Shown here one piece after another: positions 34,323-45,768 of a DNA stretch of 64,000 bases. The stretch is from Isochrysis galbana. Taxonomy: Eukaryota > Haptophyta > Isochrysidales > Isochrysidaceae. The stretch's first letter is position 1. Every line of letters starts with the position of its first letter. Made by a program: the position numbers and the translations under genes. The stretch covers positions 9,829,124 to 9,893,123 of the forward strand of contig CM030932.1 in the NCBI GenBank assembly GCA_018136815.1. The letters are read 5' to 3'. The notes under the pieces were generated by a model, which saw only the letters and a list, made by a program, of their open reading frames with translations, was not told the DNA's origin and did not search any database.

Positions 34323-36256
34323 CCAAGCTTGTGAGGGTACAGTCCTTGGCGAAAGGGCGATTCCTTGCAGGGGACTCGCACGGACCCGTGGTCGTTCGAA
34401 CGCCGGCCGCCACCACCATCTGCTAAGCGTATTTGAGTAAAATATCTCGGAGGGTGTTCGATTTCGATGCCCCAAAAGCGAAATAGTAATTGTACTACCT
34501 CCGTTTCAAAACTTAAACCAGCACAGGACCCGTAGATCAAAAATATAATTAATAAGTGCTTCACGAGAAAGCACGCCCTTGTACTATGTTGCATGGGGAA
34601 GTCATTGGGGCCTAATCCTATTCCTTCAGAGGTCAAAGGGTTTCGGGTTTCACACTGCTATCATTTGCATCCTTCGGCACAGCCTAAGCCTAAGTTTATA
34701 CTTAGTTCACCCATCGCCCATGGGGAGGCACGAGCCCCCCCCCCCCCCCCACTCCTCCCCTGCCATGGGGGAGGAACCACCCATGCTCTTGGCATACCTG
34801 AGGGCTGATGGTTGATGGCGCTTGCCAGGACCACACTGCCTTGCTTGCCCTCTCTCTCCCTGAGAAGATACATACAACTCGAGGTTCACAAACGCTTAGA
34901 GTAGACACTCGCGCAGATGCAAATGCTCCCATTCGAACCCGCTCACCGCCTCACCGCCGCCAGCGTGACAGCGCGATCGGGCCGGGCGCCACGCCCGCGT
35001 TGAGCGCACTCGCCGCCTCCGCGCGCGTGCCCGCGAGGGCCGCCGCATCGCGCGCCCCCGGGTTCACCGCCGCTCGCGCGGCGTCAGCCTGTCGATCAGC
35101 GCGGCGACCGAGCACGGCGCGGTAACCAAAGGCAGCGCGGCCGGCCCGGGGCAGGAATCCGACTGTGTGTTGGGGTGCCGTGCGGGGCCCCACCATTGCC
35201 CGCTCATGGCTCATGGGGCACGCGCCTCTCCCGCTTGAGCCACCCAAATATCCCGCAGATATCCAAAAATATCCAAAAATATCCAGTTGGGCAAAAACAA
35301 AAACCCACCCAAATATCCAATTCACATATCCGGATATTTTGGCCTACCCTTAGATTGAACGCTTTTCCATGTGTAGGCTGGTGGTGATTGTGATTGAAGG
35401 CTTTTCCATGAGGTGGGGGTGATGGCGATTGAACGCGTTCCCACGTGTAGGCTGATGGTGATTCCCGACGTCGAGCCAAGAGTGTTCATTTAACCATACG
35501 AGACGAGAGACCTAGAAGAGGAGGATTAACCCATGGATCCAAAGCGAGCACACAAATCGGCAGCTTAGTGCGGCTGCCCCCGATTTCGTACGTCACGTCC
35601 TACCACGTTCTGGTTTCGTACTATTAGAGCCACAACGCGTGTGTATGGGGGGGGGGTGTTAAAACCCACCATTTCCCCCGGAAATCGCAAATTTTTTGTG
35701 GCGGCAGATAAGCCCCCAGGAGCTTTTTCTTGAGCTTCGGAGCACAGCCAAAAAATGCACCCCCCCCCATGTTAGTACTTATAAATCATTGACCCCCCTT
35801 ACTCTTCTCGCACAAGGGTTGTGAGTGTGTGGGAGTGTGTCTTAGGATGCCCCCCAGGACACCTGAAGAAAGGAAGGCCGGCAGGGGAAGTAGTAGTCAC
35901 GAGTAGTGGCACAAAATGCGGTGGGAAGCAGCCATCTGGCGGTTCTGGCAGTGAGAAGTTTGAGAGAGTCGAGCATCCTGCGTGCCTTCTAGAGTGAGTG
36001 ATATTCGATAGCACATGGGCTCGCGTGCATTGTCACGCGAGCATCCGCAGTGCATCGGGGCACTTGAGCAATCGCCGTGCCATCAGCCATGCAACGGGCT
36101 GTATGAACGATGCGCGGCATCGGACAGGCAAGCCACACACCCTCTATGCGGGCATTAGACAGACAAATTGCGCCGTTACGCGCATGTCGCTGGAGAAAGC
36201 CTCCCGATGGCTTTCCTCGACCTAACCTACTAAACGACCATTCGTCAACTCTGTAT
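34323..36256. other. Intergenic repeats, no gene supported
   Basis: 34494 has a Stowaway-like start (ACTACCTCCGTTTCAAAAC). 34686-34830 is a reversed copy of the end of repeat R. 34960-35150 is a very GC-rich patch with no convincing ORF. 35245-35340 holds the GATATCC/GGATATTT cluster. 35340-35470 repeats the phrase GATTGAA.GC.TTTCCA.GT three times. Confidence 0.55.
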
Positions 36257-39200
36257 TCATGCCATGTACTCTCGGAACACGCCCTTGTCATGGACGACGG
36301 TGAGCTTTTGGCCCGGCGCGATGCCATATCCTAGCGCGTTCTGCATATAGCGTACGCCATCGTACTCGCTCACAGTGTTGATATGGGTGTGCCCAAAGAT
36401 GTGGAGCTTAGAGCCCACGGCCCGCAGCTGCTTGTCAAGCTCGACTGTTCCCACGCCCTTGGCCATCTCGTGCATCTTGGGGATAGGCAGCTCCTGTCGT
36501 GGCAAAAAGTGCGAGCAGGTGATGATATCGCCCTTCAGCGGGACGGAGAGCTTGTTCTCGTTCAGCTTGAGCATGAAGCGCCACGCGTTGTCGTATCCCA
36601 TAGGCCAGATGCAGTGTTTATCAAACTTGACCGAGCCAGGATGTGGATCAAAGTGGTCGAACTCGTAGGAATACCACGATTCCAGCGGCACCACAGCAGC
36701 AGCAGGCGAGAGCTGGGCAGGGCCAGTGTCTACATCTGCAAAGGGTGGAGATACGTGGGGGATGATTCGATACCATTAGGATGGCCAGCGGCGGCACCGC
36801 GCGCTTACGCGCTCATTGATGAAGGGAGAAGGCACTGGTGAAGCGCGACACAAATGCCGCTGAGCCTGTGTTGAGCGCCACCTATCGGCTGCACGCCAGC
36901 AAGTCTGCGCACCGTTCTCATCGCACAATTGCCAAAGGGCAAGCAACTTGGCCACGGAGTCGGTGAAGCGAGACGGCTCGTCCGAGTGCGCACCCTTTGG
37001 GCGGATCCAAAGGTCATGATTCCCTGGTACGTAAAAGACGCGCCGAAAGCACCGCTTGAATTGGCGGAGACATAGACGTACCTGTCGAGTGTGCACGCGA
37101 GTCAGATCGCAAGGGCGAGATGAACTACGGCGTTCGCAGGCAGCATCCAACCAACTCTCGCCTATGCGGCCAGCAGCGACGTACCGCATCGTATGTGTCG
37201 CCGATGTCGCCTGCGAGGATGATTGCGTCGTCGCGATAGTGAACGCCTGAGAGGCTCTTCCCCCATTCATGAGCGCCCGGGTGGTCATAGTGCACGTCGC
37301 TCACAGCGAAGATCCGTGCAGGCGGCCGGTTCGCATCCATGGAGCACCGGTGGAGGCGGTTCCTATGACGACGCGAGGAGGCGGAACAGAGCGCCGCGAT
37401 GGCACCCTCGCGGCCTTTGGACAGCTCAGGCGAGTGCGGTTCACGCCGGAGCCCATTGGCGTAGAACCAATATGCCGCCTCCTCGTCTCCCGAGGAGAGG
37501 GCGGCATAGCCGGCGCGCGAATAGGCCTTGCCCCAGTTGGGGCGCAGTGAGATGGCCCGCTTGGCGTCGTCGAGGGCAGCAGGCCACCTGCGCATGAGGC
37601 GGTGTGGCTCAAGTCATTCTTGGGCGCCCCAATCGCGCGCCCGTGTCGGGAGAGCCAGCGGCTGCTGCGAATTGGCCTTGGGACGCTCGCTCGCTCACCG
37701 ACCCAGCTTGGCGTTGGCCGCTGATCGGTTAGAATAGAGGGTTTCGTCGTGCGGCGCCAGCTCGATTGCACGCGTGTATGCCGCCAGCGCTAGCTCGTTC
37801 TCGCCTGCCGCGAAGTGGCTATTACCCTGCGCCTTCGCCTCGGCTGCGGCGGGAGACGCGCCGACCATCATACCCATCTCCTTAAGCACCGCTGCCAGGC
37901 CACGCTCAAGGTCAGAGTTGCCCTCGTTCCCCTTAAGACCTTGCTCGTACACCTCGCGCGCCTCCTTGAAGCGGCGCAGCGCAAATAGCGCAAAGCCCAC
38001 ACGTGAGAAGGCGCGCGCCCACCCGGGCCTCAGTTCGAGCGCCGCGCGGCCATCCGCGAGCGCCTCGACGTGCCGGTTCATGTGAGCGCGGCATGCGGAT
38101 CTATTGGAGAGCAGCGCACCGCGGAGCGTGCGCACATCTTCCTCACCCGCGATAGACCTCTCGGAGAGCAGGTCGATGCACTTTGTGTACTTCTCCTCCG
38201 CCTTGGCGTAGTCGTGGTCGCTGAAGCACCGGTCGCCGTTTTTCTTGATGTCCTCCGCCTTGACCACCATCCGCCGCCCTTTCAGGGTTGGTGGCGCCGG
38301 CACGTTGCCGCTGCTGCTCGGTCTCAAGCTCGCCGCCCCGGCCGTGGTCGATGACGTCGCCGCTCGCGCCGGTAGAGCAGAGACTGCTGCGACGAGCTCT
38401 CGTTTTTCGGCAAAGCACGATGGGTCGACGCCCGCCCCATGCAGCGCCGCCTTGAGCTGCTTGATCGACCAGCCGTCAATGGTGTCGGTGGGCGCAGGAG
38501 GAGGTGTGCGTCCGCTCACGGGCACCGACGCCATCGGATCGTCGAGCATCGCATCCTCGAGCGCCTCATCTGCTTCGGCATCGATCGTCGGCGCGCTCGG
38601 CAGCCCAAGCGACTCCACTCCGACCTCAAGCTCTTCAAATGGGTCAGCATTATCATCGTGGGCGCGAAGCGTGCGCGCGTCGGCCGATGACTCAGCTTCC
38701 GACCACGAAGGCGCAAGGGAACCCTCAGGAGGCAGCTCCACGCCTCCAGACTCAAAGTAAGCGACGACCTGCGCCTCGGAGGAATTGCGAGAGGGAGAGA
38801 GGAGGCGGTAAGTGAAGAGAGATACAGACTCGGATCGACAGGTGGAAGGAAGAGAATGGACGTGGAGTCGGCAGTGCGGGAGGGAAGCAGGAAGGGAGGG
38901 GCTATGGCGAGTGTGGTATAGTGGAGGGGGGAGGAGTGACCTGCAGTGCGCCGGAAGGTATGCAAAGACACGAGGAAGGGTGTGAAGATTGAAGGGGACA
39001 GAGTTGAGGTGGACGAGTGAGAAGGAAGGCGTGGGAAGGGGCGGAGGGAGAGGGAGAAGGACATGAGTGGGAGGGGGGAGGGAAAGGGGGGAAGAAGGAG
39101 GGAGCGGAGGAGGGGAAGGGGCGGGGAGAGAGAGGTGTGGCTGGCGGGTACGGCCGGGGAGGGAGGAGGGGGGACAGGAGGAGGGGTGTGATTGGGGGGA

Positions 39201-39653
39201 GGGAGAGCAGTAGAGAGGGAGAGGAAGGGGGAGGGGGAGGTGGAAGCAGAGGGAGAGGGAGGGGGAGAGGGAGGGGGAGAGGGAGAGCGGTGTGGCGGGC
39301 GGAGACGGCTGGGGAGGGGGGAGGGGGCGGGAGCAGGGGTGTAGTTGGGGGAAAGGAGTGGGTGGGGTGGGGGTGAGTGGGAGGGGAAGGGGGTGGCGGG
39401 TGGGCGAGGGGTGGGTGGGTGAGCGGGGGCGGGGGGGGTAAGCCGAGCCAGGCTTAGCCCGCTGGGAAAGGGGCCAGGGCCTGAGAGAGGGGGATGTGTG
39501 TGCGTGTGTGGATGGGGGGTCGGGTGGCGAGGTGGGGGGATGGAGGGGTGGGCTGACCTGCTCCTCCACCCAGTGCTCCATCCCCTCCTTGAGGGGCAGG
39601 TCATCCGCCAGCAGCTCCGCCTGGATCTGCTCGATCCAAGCAAGGGTAGGCAT
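36257..39653 (-). CDS. SAP-like/TPR/metallophosphoesterase fusion protein
   Basis: Five exons (39653-39558, 38768-37699, 37587-37185, 37081-36913, 36735-36257) join in phase with GT-AG introns to 738 residues. Residues about 135-170 (WSIKQLKAALHGAGVDPSCF) resemble a SAP or MANF-type helical hairpin. Tetratricopeptide repeats follow (about 210-445) in two sets, including EDIKKNGDRCFSDHDYAKAE and RAISLRPNWGKAYSRAG. The C-terminal calcineurin-like phosphoesterase has all metal ligands in order: VSDVH, AGDIGD, VPGNHD, CSH and FGHTH. It would be a metal-dependent phosphatase or phosphodiesterase tethered by TPRs, as in PP5-type architecture, but the catalytic domain is not the PP5 family. The fusion rests on splice phase across 37699/37587. 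Intron 1 (789 bases) is polypyrimidine-rich. Confidence 0.85.
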
Positions 39654-39689
39654 TGCGGTGGGTCAGCGTCTCCACGCCAGGAAGGGAAA

Positions 39690-40240
39690 GGGGGGGAGGG
39701 GAGGGGGGGGGGAAGGGGAAGAAGAGGAGGAGAGGGGAGGGGAGGGAGAGGGAGCGCGCGGGGAGAGAAGGAGAGAGAGGAAGAGAAGAGAGAGAGTGGG
39801 AGATATATCAGAGGGAGGTGGGGGTAGAGAGAAGAGCAAGGAGAGAGGAGAGAGAGGACAGATACACAAGAGAGAGAGAGGGGGGAGGAGAGAGAGAAGA
39901 GTAGAGAGAGAGAGAAGAAAAAGCAGAGGAGGGAGGGAGAGAGAAATGTAGGGAGAGAGAGAGAGAGAGAGGACTATTTCAAGAGAGAAGCTAAGAGAAG
40001 AGCAGGGGGCGCGCCAGCTCTCACGGCCCACGGCTATATTTATCCATACTAGTCTATTTTTTGTCTACGCCCCACTAGGAGGAGTCTCTCTCCCATCTCT
40101 CGCGGGGCTCCCGCTCTCTGTGGTGGGTCTGTTTTCTATTCAATCTCTCTCCCCTCACTCCCCCCCCCCCCCCCCCCCCCCTCTCTTCTCTCTCTCTTCT
40201 CTCTCTCTTCTCTCTCTCTCTGCCCGATCTCTCGCGGGCT
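39690..40240. repeat. GA/CT tract upstream of the TPR-phosphoesterase gene
   Basis: GA-rich sequence to about 39980 and, after a short unique part, poly-C and CTCTCTTCT units at 40160-40222. On the coding strand of the gene the first part is polypyrimidine. Confidence 0.85.
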
Positions 40241-40296
40241 GTGGGCTGTGAGGGAGGCAGGCTCTCGCTCTCCGTGGTGGCTCTGTTTTCTCTTCC

Positions 40297-40576
40297 TACA
40301 AGTAGGTGGTAAAAATAATACGCGCGTTCACTTTTTTAGGGGGGGTGAGTATGTAGTTGACGGGTGTTCATTGTCGCGCGCCGTGGGTTGGGTGTGTTCG
40401 CGGCGCAGCCGCGGGGTGTTGAGCGCCGCGTGTACGCGGCGCGAGGAAAATTATCAGTGTTTTTCACAGTGTTCACTTTGGGGGTCAAGGGAGTAGTAGG
40501 TAGTTGACTATGTTCAAACGGTCAAAAAGTTTGAGTTGCGTTCGCGTTCGACTATTTTTTGTACCACCTACTTGTA
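40297..40576. mobile_element. 280-bp MITE with 16-bp terminal inverted repeats
   Basis: TACAAGTAGGTGGTA at 40297 is matched by GTACCACCTACTTGTA at 40561-40576; inside them AAAATA/TATTTT also pair. The flanks share TTCC. The body has CG-rich words (GCGCGCCGTGGG, GTACGCGGCGCG) and TGTTCA repeats, but no ORF. Confidence 0.8.
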
Positions 40577-41168
40577 TTCCTAAGCCACGGCGCATCGGGC
40601 GTGGCACGTAAAGACGGACCACATTGCGTGTGTGAAGCTTCTCCTCGCCTTCCTACGTAGGATCTCGCTTGTAGAGAAGGCCTGACTGTAGCAAACACTG
40701 CCTCGACTCCCGGGCCAACCACACCCAGCACAGGAGGCAAGAGGAAGCAGGCGGCGCGCGGCGCGCCGGAGACGGCTAAGGCAAGCGCGCGACAATCGTC
40801 GTCGTCGTCTTGCGCTTTCCTCAATCCTCAGCACCCTAGCTGTGGGAAACACGAAACACGTGTTTACCGTGATTCTACAAATAGCAAATAGCCCGGGCAC
40901 TCACTAGGGGGGTGTGGCAAGGCTAGGGCTCGGTTAAACCTATTAGTCTATTAATAGATTAATACCCAATTAATAGGGGGTTTTGGCGCCCAACCTATTA
41001 ATCGATATGGGGTTATCGAGAAACTCCCTCTATTAATCGATTAACAGGCGGGGGTTTTGGCCCCAAGGCTCCCTGTACAGCGCGCCGCGCGCTGCCCCCG
41101 CGGCGGCCCTACGGCCGCAGTACGCAACGCTAAAATTTTCTGCCGCGCGCGCGCGCTACTCGCTACCG
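40577..41168. other. Intergenic, with TTAATCGATTAA-type words
   Basis: No gene is supported. 40940-41075 contains CTATTAATAGATTAAT, CTATTAATCGATA and CTATTAATCGATTAA, with GGGGGTTTTGGC after two of them, which looks like an imperfect tandem of about 55-60 bases. Confidence 0.5.
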
Positions 41169-41600
41169 CTACACATTACACATTACATCATTTAAGATGT
41201 ATGTCGGAGCGAAGCTCGTTTCCTCATTGGAAACGAGCCGCGGAGGCGCACCGGCGGCTAGCGCGGCGCACGGTCCATCCGGGGAGCCCGGAACGGGCTC
41301 ATCGGAAGAACGGGGAGGGCAAATGACGGGCATGAGAGATGGACGGGAGAGTGGCACGGAACGCGAACCGGAGGGTCGGAGGATGTAAGAAAGGGGGCGG
41401 CGAGCAGTTACCGCTTACTTGGGACTCGTAGGGACTCGTAGACTCGAAAGGACGACTCGGAAGACTCGGGGCTTGGGGGTACTCAGGGGCTGCAGGTCAC
41501 CAACAGGCGATACAATGGCTCAAAAACCACACAAATCAACACTCTGCACTCAAACATTCACGGTGACAGGCCGGAAACATACGTTAAACGAACCCCCTCT
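41169..41600 (-). pseudogene. Third retroelement leader and Gag start, diverged
   Basis: On the minus strand, MPVICPPRSSDEPVPGSPD at 41333 aligns with MPVVTPEESSMSSPQEPHS of the other copies and continues ALAAGAPP. Upstream (41420-41470) are GACTCG hexamers, as in the other leaders. The copy is cut at about 41170. Confidence 0.65.
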
Positions 41601-41899
41601 GGTGAGCAGATTCAGGAGTGCCCACCAGAAAAAGAAGAGAGAGAGAGAGAGAGCGAGGGAACGAGGGCTCGGGGGGTCAAAACACAATTCGGACTCCGTT
41701 TTGGACTACAGAGTAAAATCCAGTGCCCTCGCGAGTCCTGCCTCGAGTCTCGCGAGGCAGCGCCGAAGGACGCTGAAGGAAGCGCTGCGGGACAGCGCTG
41801 AAGGACGCAGAAGGACACTGAAGGACGCTGCAAGACGCGCTGCGGGACATCGCTGACGGACAGGGGCGCGGTCAGCGAACCATTTTCCGGCGAGCGCGA

Positions 41900-42223
41900 C
41901 GAGAGCTCAGGAAGAATGGACTGAGCGAACTCGTCGGCGGCGAGTGCTTGGCGTAGCTCATCGTCATCCGGCGTACCGACATCGAGGTACGACCGGACGA
42001 TAGACTCCGAGGGATTAGGGGACTGGCGGTCCTGACGCTCACGAGCTAGCTGGCGGCGGGCCGTGAGAGGAGGAGGGGCAATAGCCGCGACAACATCGGC
42101 GCCGGTCTCTGAGGGGGAAGGAGATGGATCATGTTCCGGCTCGAGCGCTACTAGGCGAGATAAGCCGTCGGCGTCCCAATGGGTAACACCTGGTTTATGA
42201 ATCACATCGAAGCGGTACGTCAC
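41900..42223 (-). pseudogene. Ty3/Gypsy-type RNase H C-terminal fragment
   Basis: Minus-strand translation starts TYRFDVIHKPGVTHWDADG then LSRL, the typical end of a Gypsy RNase H (His-Lys-Pro-Gly...Asp-Ala-Leu-Ser-Arg). A linker of about 100 residues follows. It is cut at its 5' side exactly where an integrase fragment begins on the other strand. Confidence 0.75.
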
Positions 42224-42850
42224 CTCGGTGATAGTCGCATGGCACGCCTCCTTCGCGATCGATACTACTGGCCTGGTCTCAACGCTGACGTGTCAGCGCA
42301 CGTGCGCCAGTGCCACGAGTGTACTCTGTCCAAGCCACCCTTCCGCAAGCCGACGGACCCTAAAGGCCCTCAAGTCGGCCATTATCCATTCGATATCGTC
42401 TACTGCGACGTGGTGTCGATGGCGCCGACGCATGATTTTGTTAAGGGCGTCCAGGGCTATGACAAGCTGCTGGTCTTTATTGACTCCCTGACTCGCTGGA
42501 TTGAAGCGGTCCCCTTCAACGGCGACCCTTCTAGCGCTGACGCACTCGATGCTTTTATGGCTAACGTTGTCGCGCGGCACGGAGTCCCACGGCAGCTACG
42601 CTCCGATGCCGGCAGCAATCTCGCTAGTGCTCTTACACGTATCATTCTCGAACGTACTGGCACCGACCTCAGGCCTAGCACTCCTCATCACCACGAGAGT
42701 GTGGGTCTGGTTGAGCGGGCACAACAAACGCTAATCAACATGGCGCGCGCTACGGACGAAGGTGGAGCATATTGGGTTGACCATCTCCCATTCTTCTTGA
42801 TGAGCACCCGCGCGTCCGCGAATCGCGTCACGCAACTCTCGCCCCCTTCT
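42216..42850 (+). pseudogene. Ty3/Gypsy-type integrase fragment
   Basis: The HHCC finger is partial (HLGDSRMARLLRDRYYWPG then CHEC). The catalytic core shows the three acidic positions: the Asp in FDIVYCDVVSM, the Asp in LRSDAGSNL, and the Glu in VGLVERAQQTL. The C-terminal part stops after TRASANRVTQLSP, where unrelated repeat sequence begins. Its first bases overlap the minus-strand RNase H fragment, an inverted junction, so Pol is not intact here. Confidence 0.85.
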
Positions 42851-42904
42851 CCCCAACTCCCGGCCGAAGCAGCGCGCGCGGCCTCCCTGGAACCAGCTCC
42901 TCCA

Positions 42905-43035
42905 CTAGAGAGGGAACTGGGGAAGGGAAAGGGGGTTGTCAGGGGTTAAGGTTGGGTAGTAGGGAGGTGCACTAGCAAGCTGCCTCACGCCGTGTAAGTA
43001 GCGGGAATTTTTAAGAAGATTTTTTTTTCTCGCTC
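42905..43035 (-). repeat. Dispersed repeat, inverted copy at 57245-57378
   Basis: About 130 bases, including GGGAAAGGGGGTTGTCAGGG and AATTTTTAAGAAGATTTTTT, match the reverse complement of 57245-57378. The integrase fragment ends in it. Confidence 0.85.
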
Positions 43036-44300
43036 TACTCGTCGTAGGTGTTCGCCGATGCGGACCTTTCCCCCGCGCGAAGCCTACCCTCTCGTCCTTT
43101 CGGTTTACGCACGTAGATTGTCGCATTCGCGAATCGACGCTCGTTAGGCTTCTCTCTCCTCTTCGTTCGGTATTTATCGTTATAATTCTCTCGTTCTCGT
43201 TCTCGGTCAAAAACTTCGCGTGGACGCCTAGGATCTAGGGTTGTGGAGCGCCCTCTATCTTTCTCTCGAAGAGAAGGGAAGTTTCCCCACCTTTCTTCCT
43301 CCCAGGCGCCTCGCAAAAGGTTTAATTCGCTATCTCCCCGCGTTTCTTTACCTGCTTCTGGGGGCAATCAGGTTTGGTTTGCCATCTCCCCTCGGAGATC
43401 GATTTAGGTTCGCTGCTTGGGTGAGGGAATCTTTCTCCTTGGTCCTTGGTTTGCCATCTCCCCTTGGAGATTGATTTAGATTCGCTGCTTTGGTTTTGGG
43501 TTATCTTTCCCCTTGATGCAAGTTGCATGGAAGCCCTTGGTCCCGTTGGTTTTTGGTTTTCTCCTCCCTTGGTTGCTACTCGGGGTTGCTCGATAGAAAC
43601 GTCTAGAAGCTAGAAGGTGCTGCGTTGTTGCACTGCCGTCCCTTCTCTCTCCTCCCCAACTGGCGGGAGGGTTGGTCCATCTGACCGGCTCGGCTGCGCC
43701 GTATTCTCTCTCTCTCCTCCCCCACTGGCAGGGTTTGTCACTTTAACTTTAACCTCGGCTGCACCGTTGTCTCTCTCCTCCCCGGCTGGGAGGGTCAGCC
43801 AAGGTCCTTCTCACCGCTCGGAGGTCGTTTGCCTTCATTTGGTACCCCTCGTTTCCAAATACGCGATGCGTCGGTATAAAAGAAATCCCCTCCTGTGGGG
43901 ACTCTCACCCTACCATGAGCCCCCCCCCCCCCGCGCGAGCACCCCCAAGGAGAGGCCCAGGAGCACCCCGTACGCGACGATAACGGCGTCGCCTTGGCTC
44001 GGCATGAGGGCGCGCCCCGAGAGGGCCTGGTAGACGCCCACGGCGAGCACGGCGTAGCCCGTCCCCTTGTGCGCGACCCGCCACACGGCGCGGCGGCCTG
44101 GCTGCACCGCTGTCTCGTCTCTCTTCTCTCTCTCCTCCCCTGCTGGGAGGAATTGTCCCTTTGGAAAGATTGGTCCTTTTTGTTGGCCAAGTTGCAACTT
44201 GCTTTTCCATCCACATTTGACATTTGTTTGTGTTGAATTTGTGTAAGCGTCATTCGGATCCCATCCGTACTCCGCTTAGGAGGGGGTATCACAGGGTGTC
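43036..44300. repeat. Repeat cluster with tandem units and membrane-protein fragment
   Basis: 43118-43200 copies the repeat at 16196. 43376-43418 and 43447-43489 are a 71-base tandem duplication (GGTTTGCCATCTCCCCT.GGA). Four units of CGGCTGC.CCGT..TCTCTCTCCTCCCC..CTGG.AGGG lie at about 43640, 43690, 43745 and 44098. 43910-44110, minus strand, is the longer copy of the cytochrome b561-like fragment, inserted between units three and four. Confidence 0.7.
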
Positions 44301-45645
44301 TTGTGCCATTTGTGGTTCTATACCGTCAGTGTGCCTTGTGTGGCAGTGCCCCCTAGGTATCTTTTAATCATCTTGTCATGGCGTAGCGCGATGGCGGCGC
44401 GGCGCGCCGCTCTCTCACCGCCGCCGGGGCTCGCGCTGCGGGCTCCCGGCGATATTCTCTTGGTTCTCGAGTTCTCGCCGCGAGTTCGCGCGGGCAAGTT
44501 TTGCTAGAAGTATTGACCTGGGCCTAGCAGGTATTGTGAGCATTCCTCGGCGGCCCCTGTGGCCTGTGGACAGCGCCTGTGGGGCGTCGTGGCGGCGGGG
44601 GGCTGGGGAACGCACACGTCACACGTCGTCTCGTCGTCTGCTACAACTACAAGTGTTGAAACTCAAGGCTCAAGGCTCACGGCCGCCCTTCGTGGTTCGT
44701 GGGTTTAGTTTTTGCACGTAATGTTGTTAACCGCGGCTGCCGACTACAGACTCCCACCTCCCACCGACCACCGAAAACACCCTAGCGAGAAACGGCGGAA
44801 TGCGGAATCGGAATCGGCGGAGCGGCGACGTGAAACACCTCACGGCCAGCCGGCCTTATGAGAAGCCTCGATTTCCTCGCGATCCACGCGGGTTCAATCC
44901 CAATCCGTGCTCGGGCAAGTGTGAAACCTCCGCAGTGAACCCCAAGTGGAACCCCCACAGGGATCCCTCGAGATCTAGAGTAAAATCTGCACATAGCATG
45001 GGGGTGTAGTATAGTAGTATGCCGAGACTCCATAGTTGGTTCCCTCTTTACTTTAGACCGACTCCGCCGCGGGCGTTTTTGGCGTTCTGTGCGTCGTGCC
45101 ACGTCCGTGACTCGGCCGTAAGGGGGAGGACCCTCCTATTTATAGATCATGGGGAGGGGTCGCGGACCGCCACCGGTGCATCGAGCGGCTGTGATTTGTT
45201 TTCTTTTTCGGTAACGCGACCAGTCGCCGGACATGGCTCAAACGAGAGAGAGAGAGAGAAGAGAGAGAGAAGAGAGAGCTAGAGAGAGAGAAGGGGCGGT
45301 CGCGGGGGGGTGGGGGGTGGGTGGTAAGAGGAAGAGAGACATAGAGTAGGGGGAAAGAAGTTGGAGGAGAGACCGGAGGAGACAGAGGGGGGAGAAAGGG
45401 GGGGGCGAGTAGGGAAGTGAGAGAGGGACGAGAGGAAGGCAGAGAAGATGGAGAGAGAGAGCGAGAGGAGATAAGAGAGAAGGAGAGAGGGAGAAGAAGA
45501 AGAAGGGGAGGCGGCGGGTGTGGGAGGAGAGTCGAAGAAAAACAGGAAGCAGACACAGTGAGTAGGTAAGATATGTTTGCGTGTGTTCAGAATGAAGGGG
45601 AAGAGAGAGGAGGGGGGGGGGGGGGGGAGGGGGAGACATTAGAAG

Positions 45646-45678
<33 letters not shown>

Positions 45679-45768
45679 AGAGAGAGAGAGAAGCAAAGGG
45701 GGAGAGAGAGAGACTGTGAGCAAGGAGAGCGAGAACGCGTGCGAGAGCGACAGCGAGAGCACTACGCG
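44301..45768. other. Intergenic, ending in a GA tract before the dehydratase gene
   Basis: 44301-45230 has no supported gene. 45240-45720 is a GA-rich tract with interspersed unique bases, directly upstream of the dehydratase start. Confidence 0.6.

Noticed and set aside
34925-34950. GGGTTCGAATGG on the minus strand, like a tRNA B box
   Set aside because: The T stem does not pair and no cloverleaf can be drawn.
44880-44900. GGGTTCAATCCC, like a tRNA B box
   Set aside because: The surrounding bases do not form a T stem or an acceptor stem, and there is no A box at the right distance.
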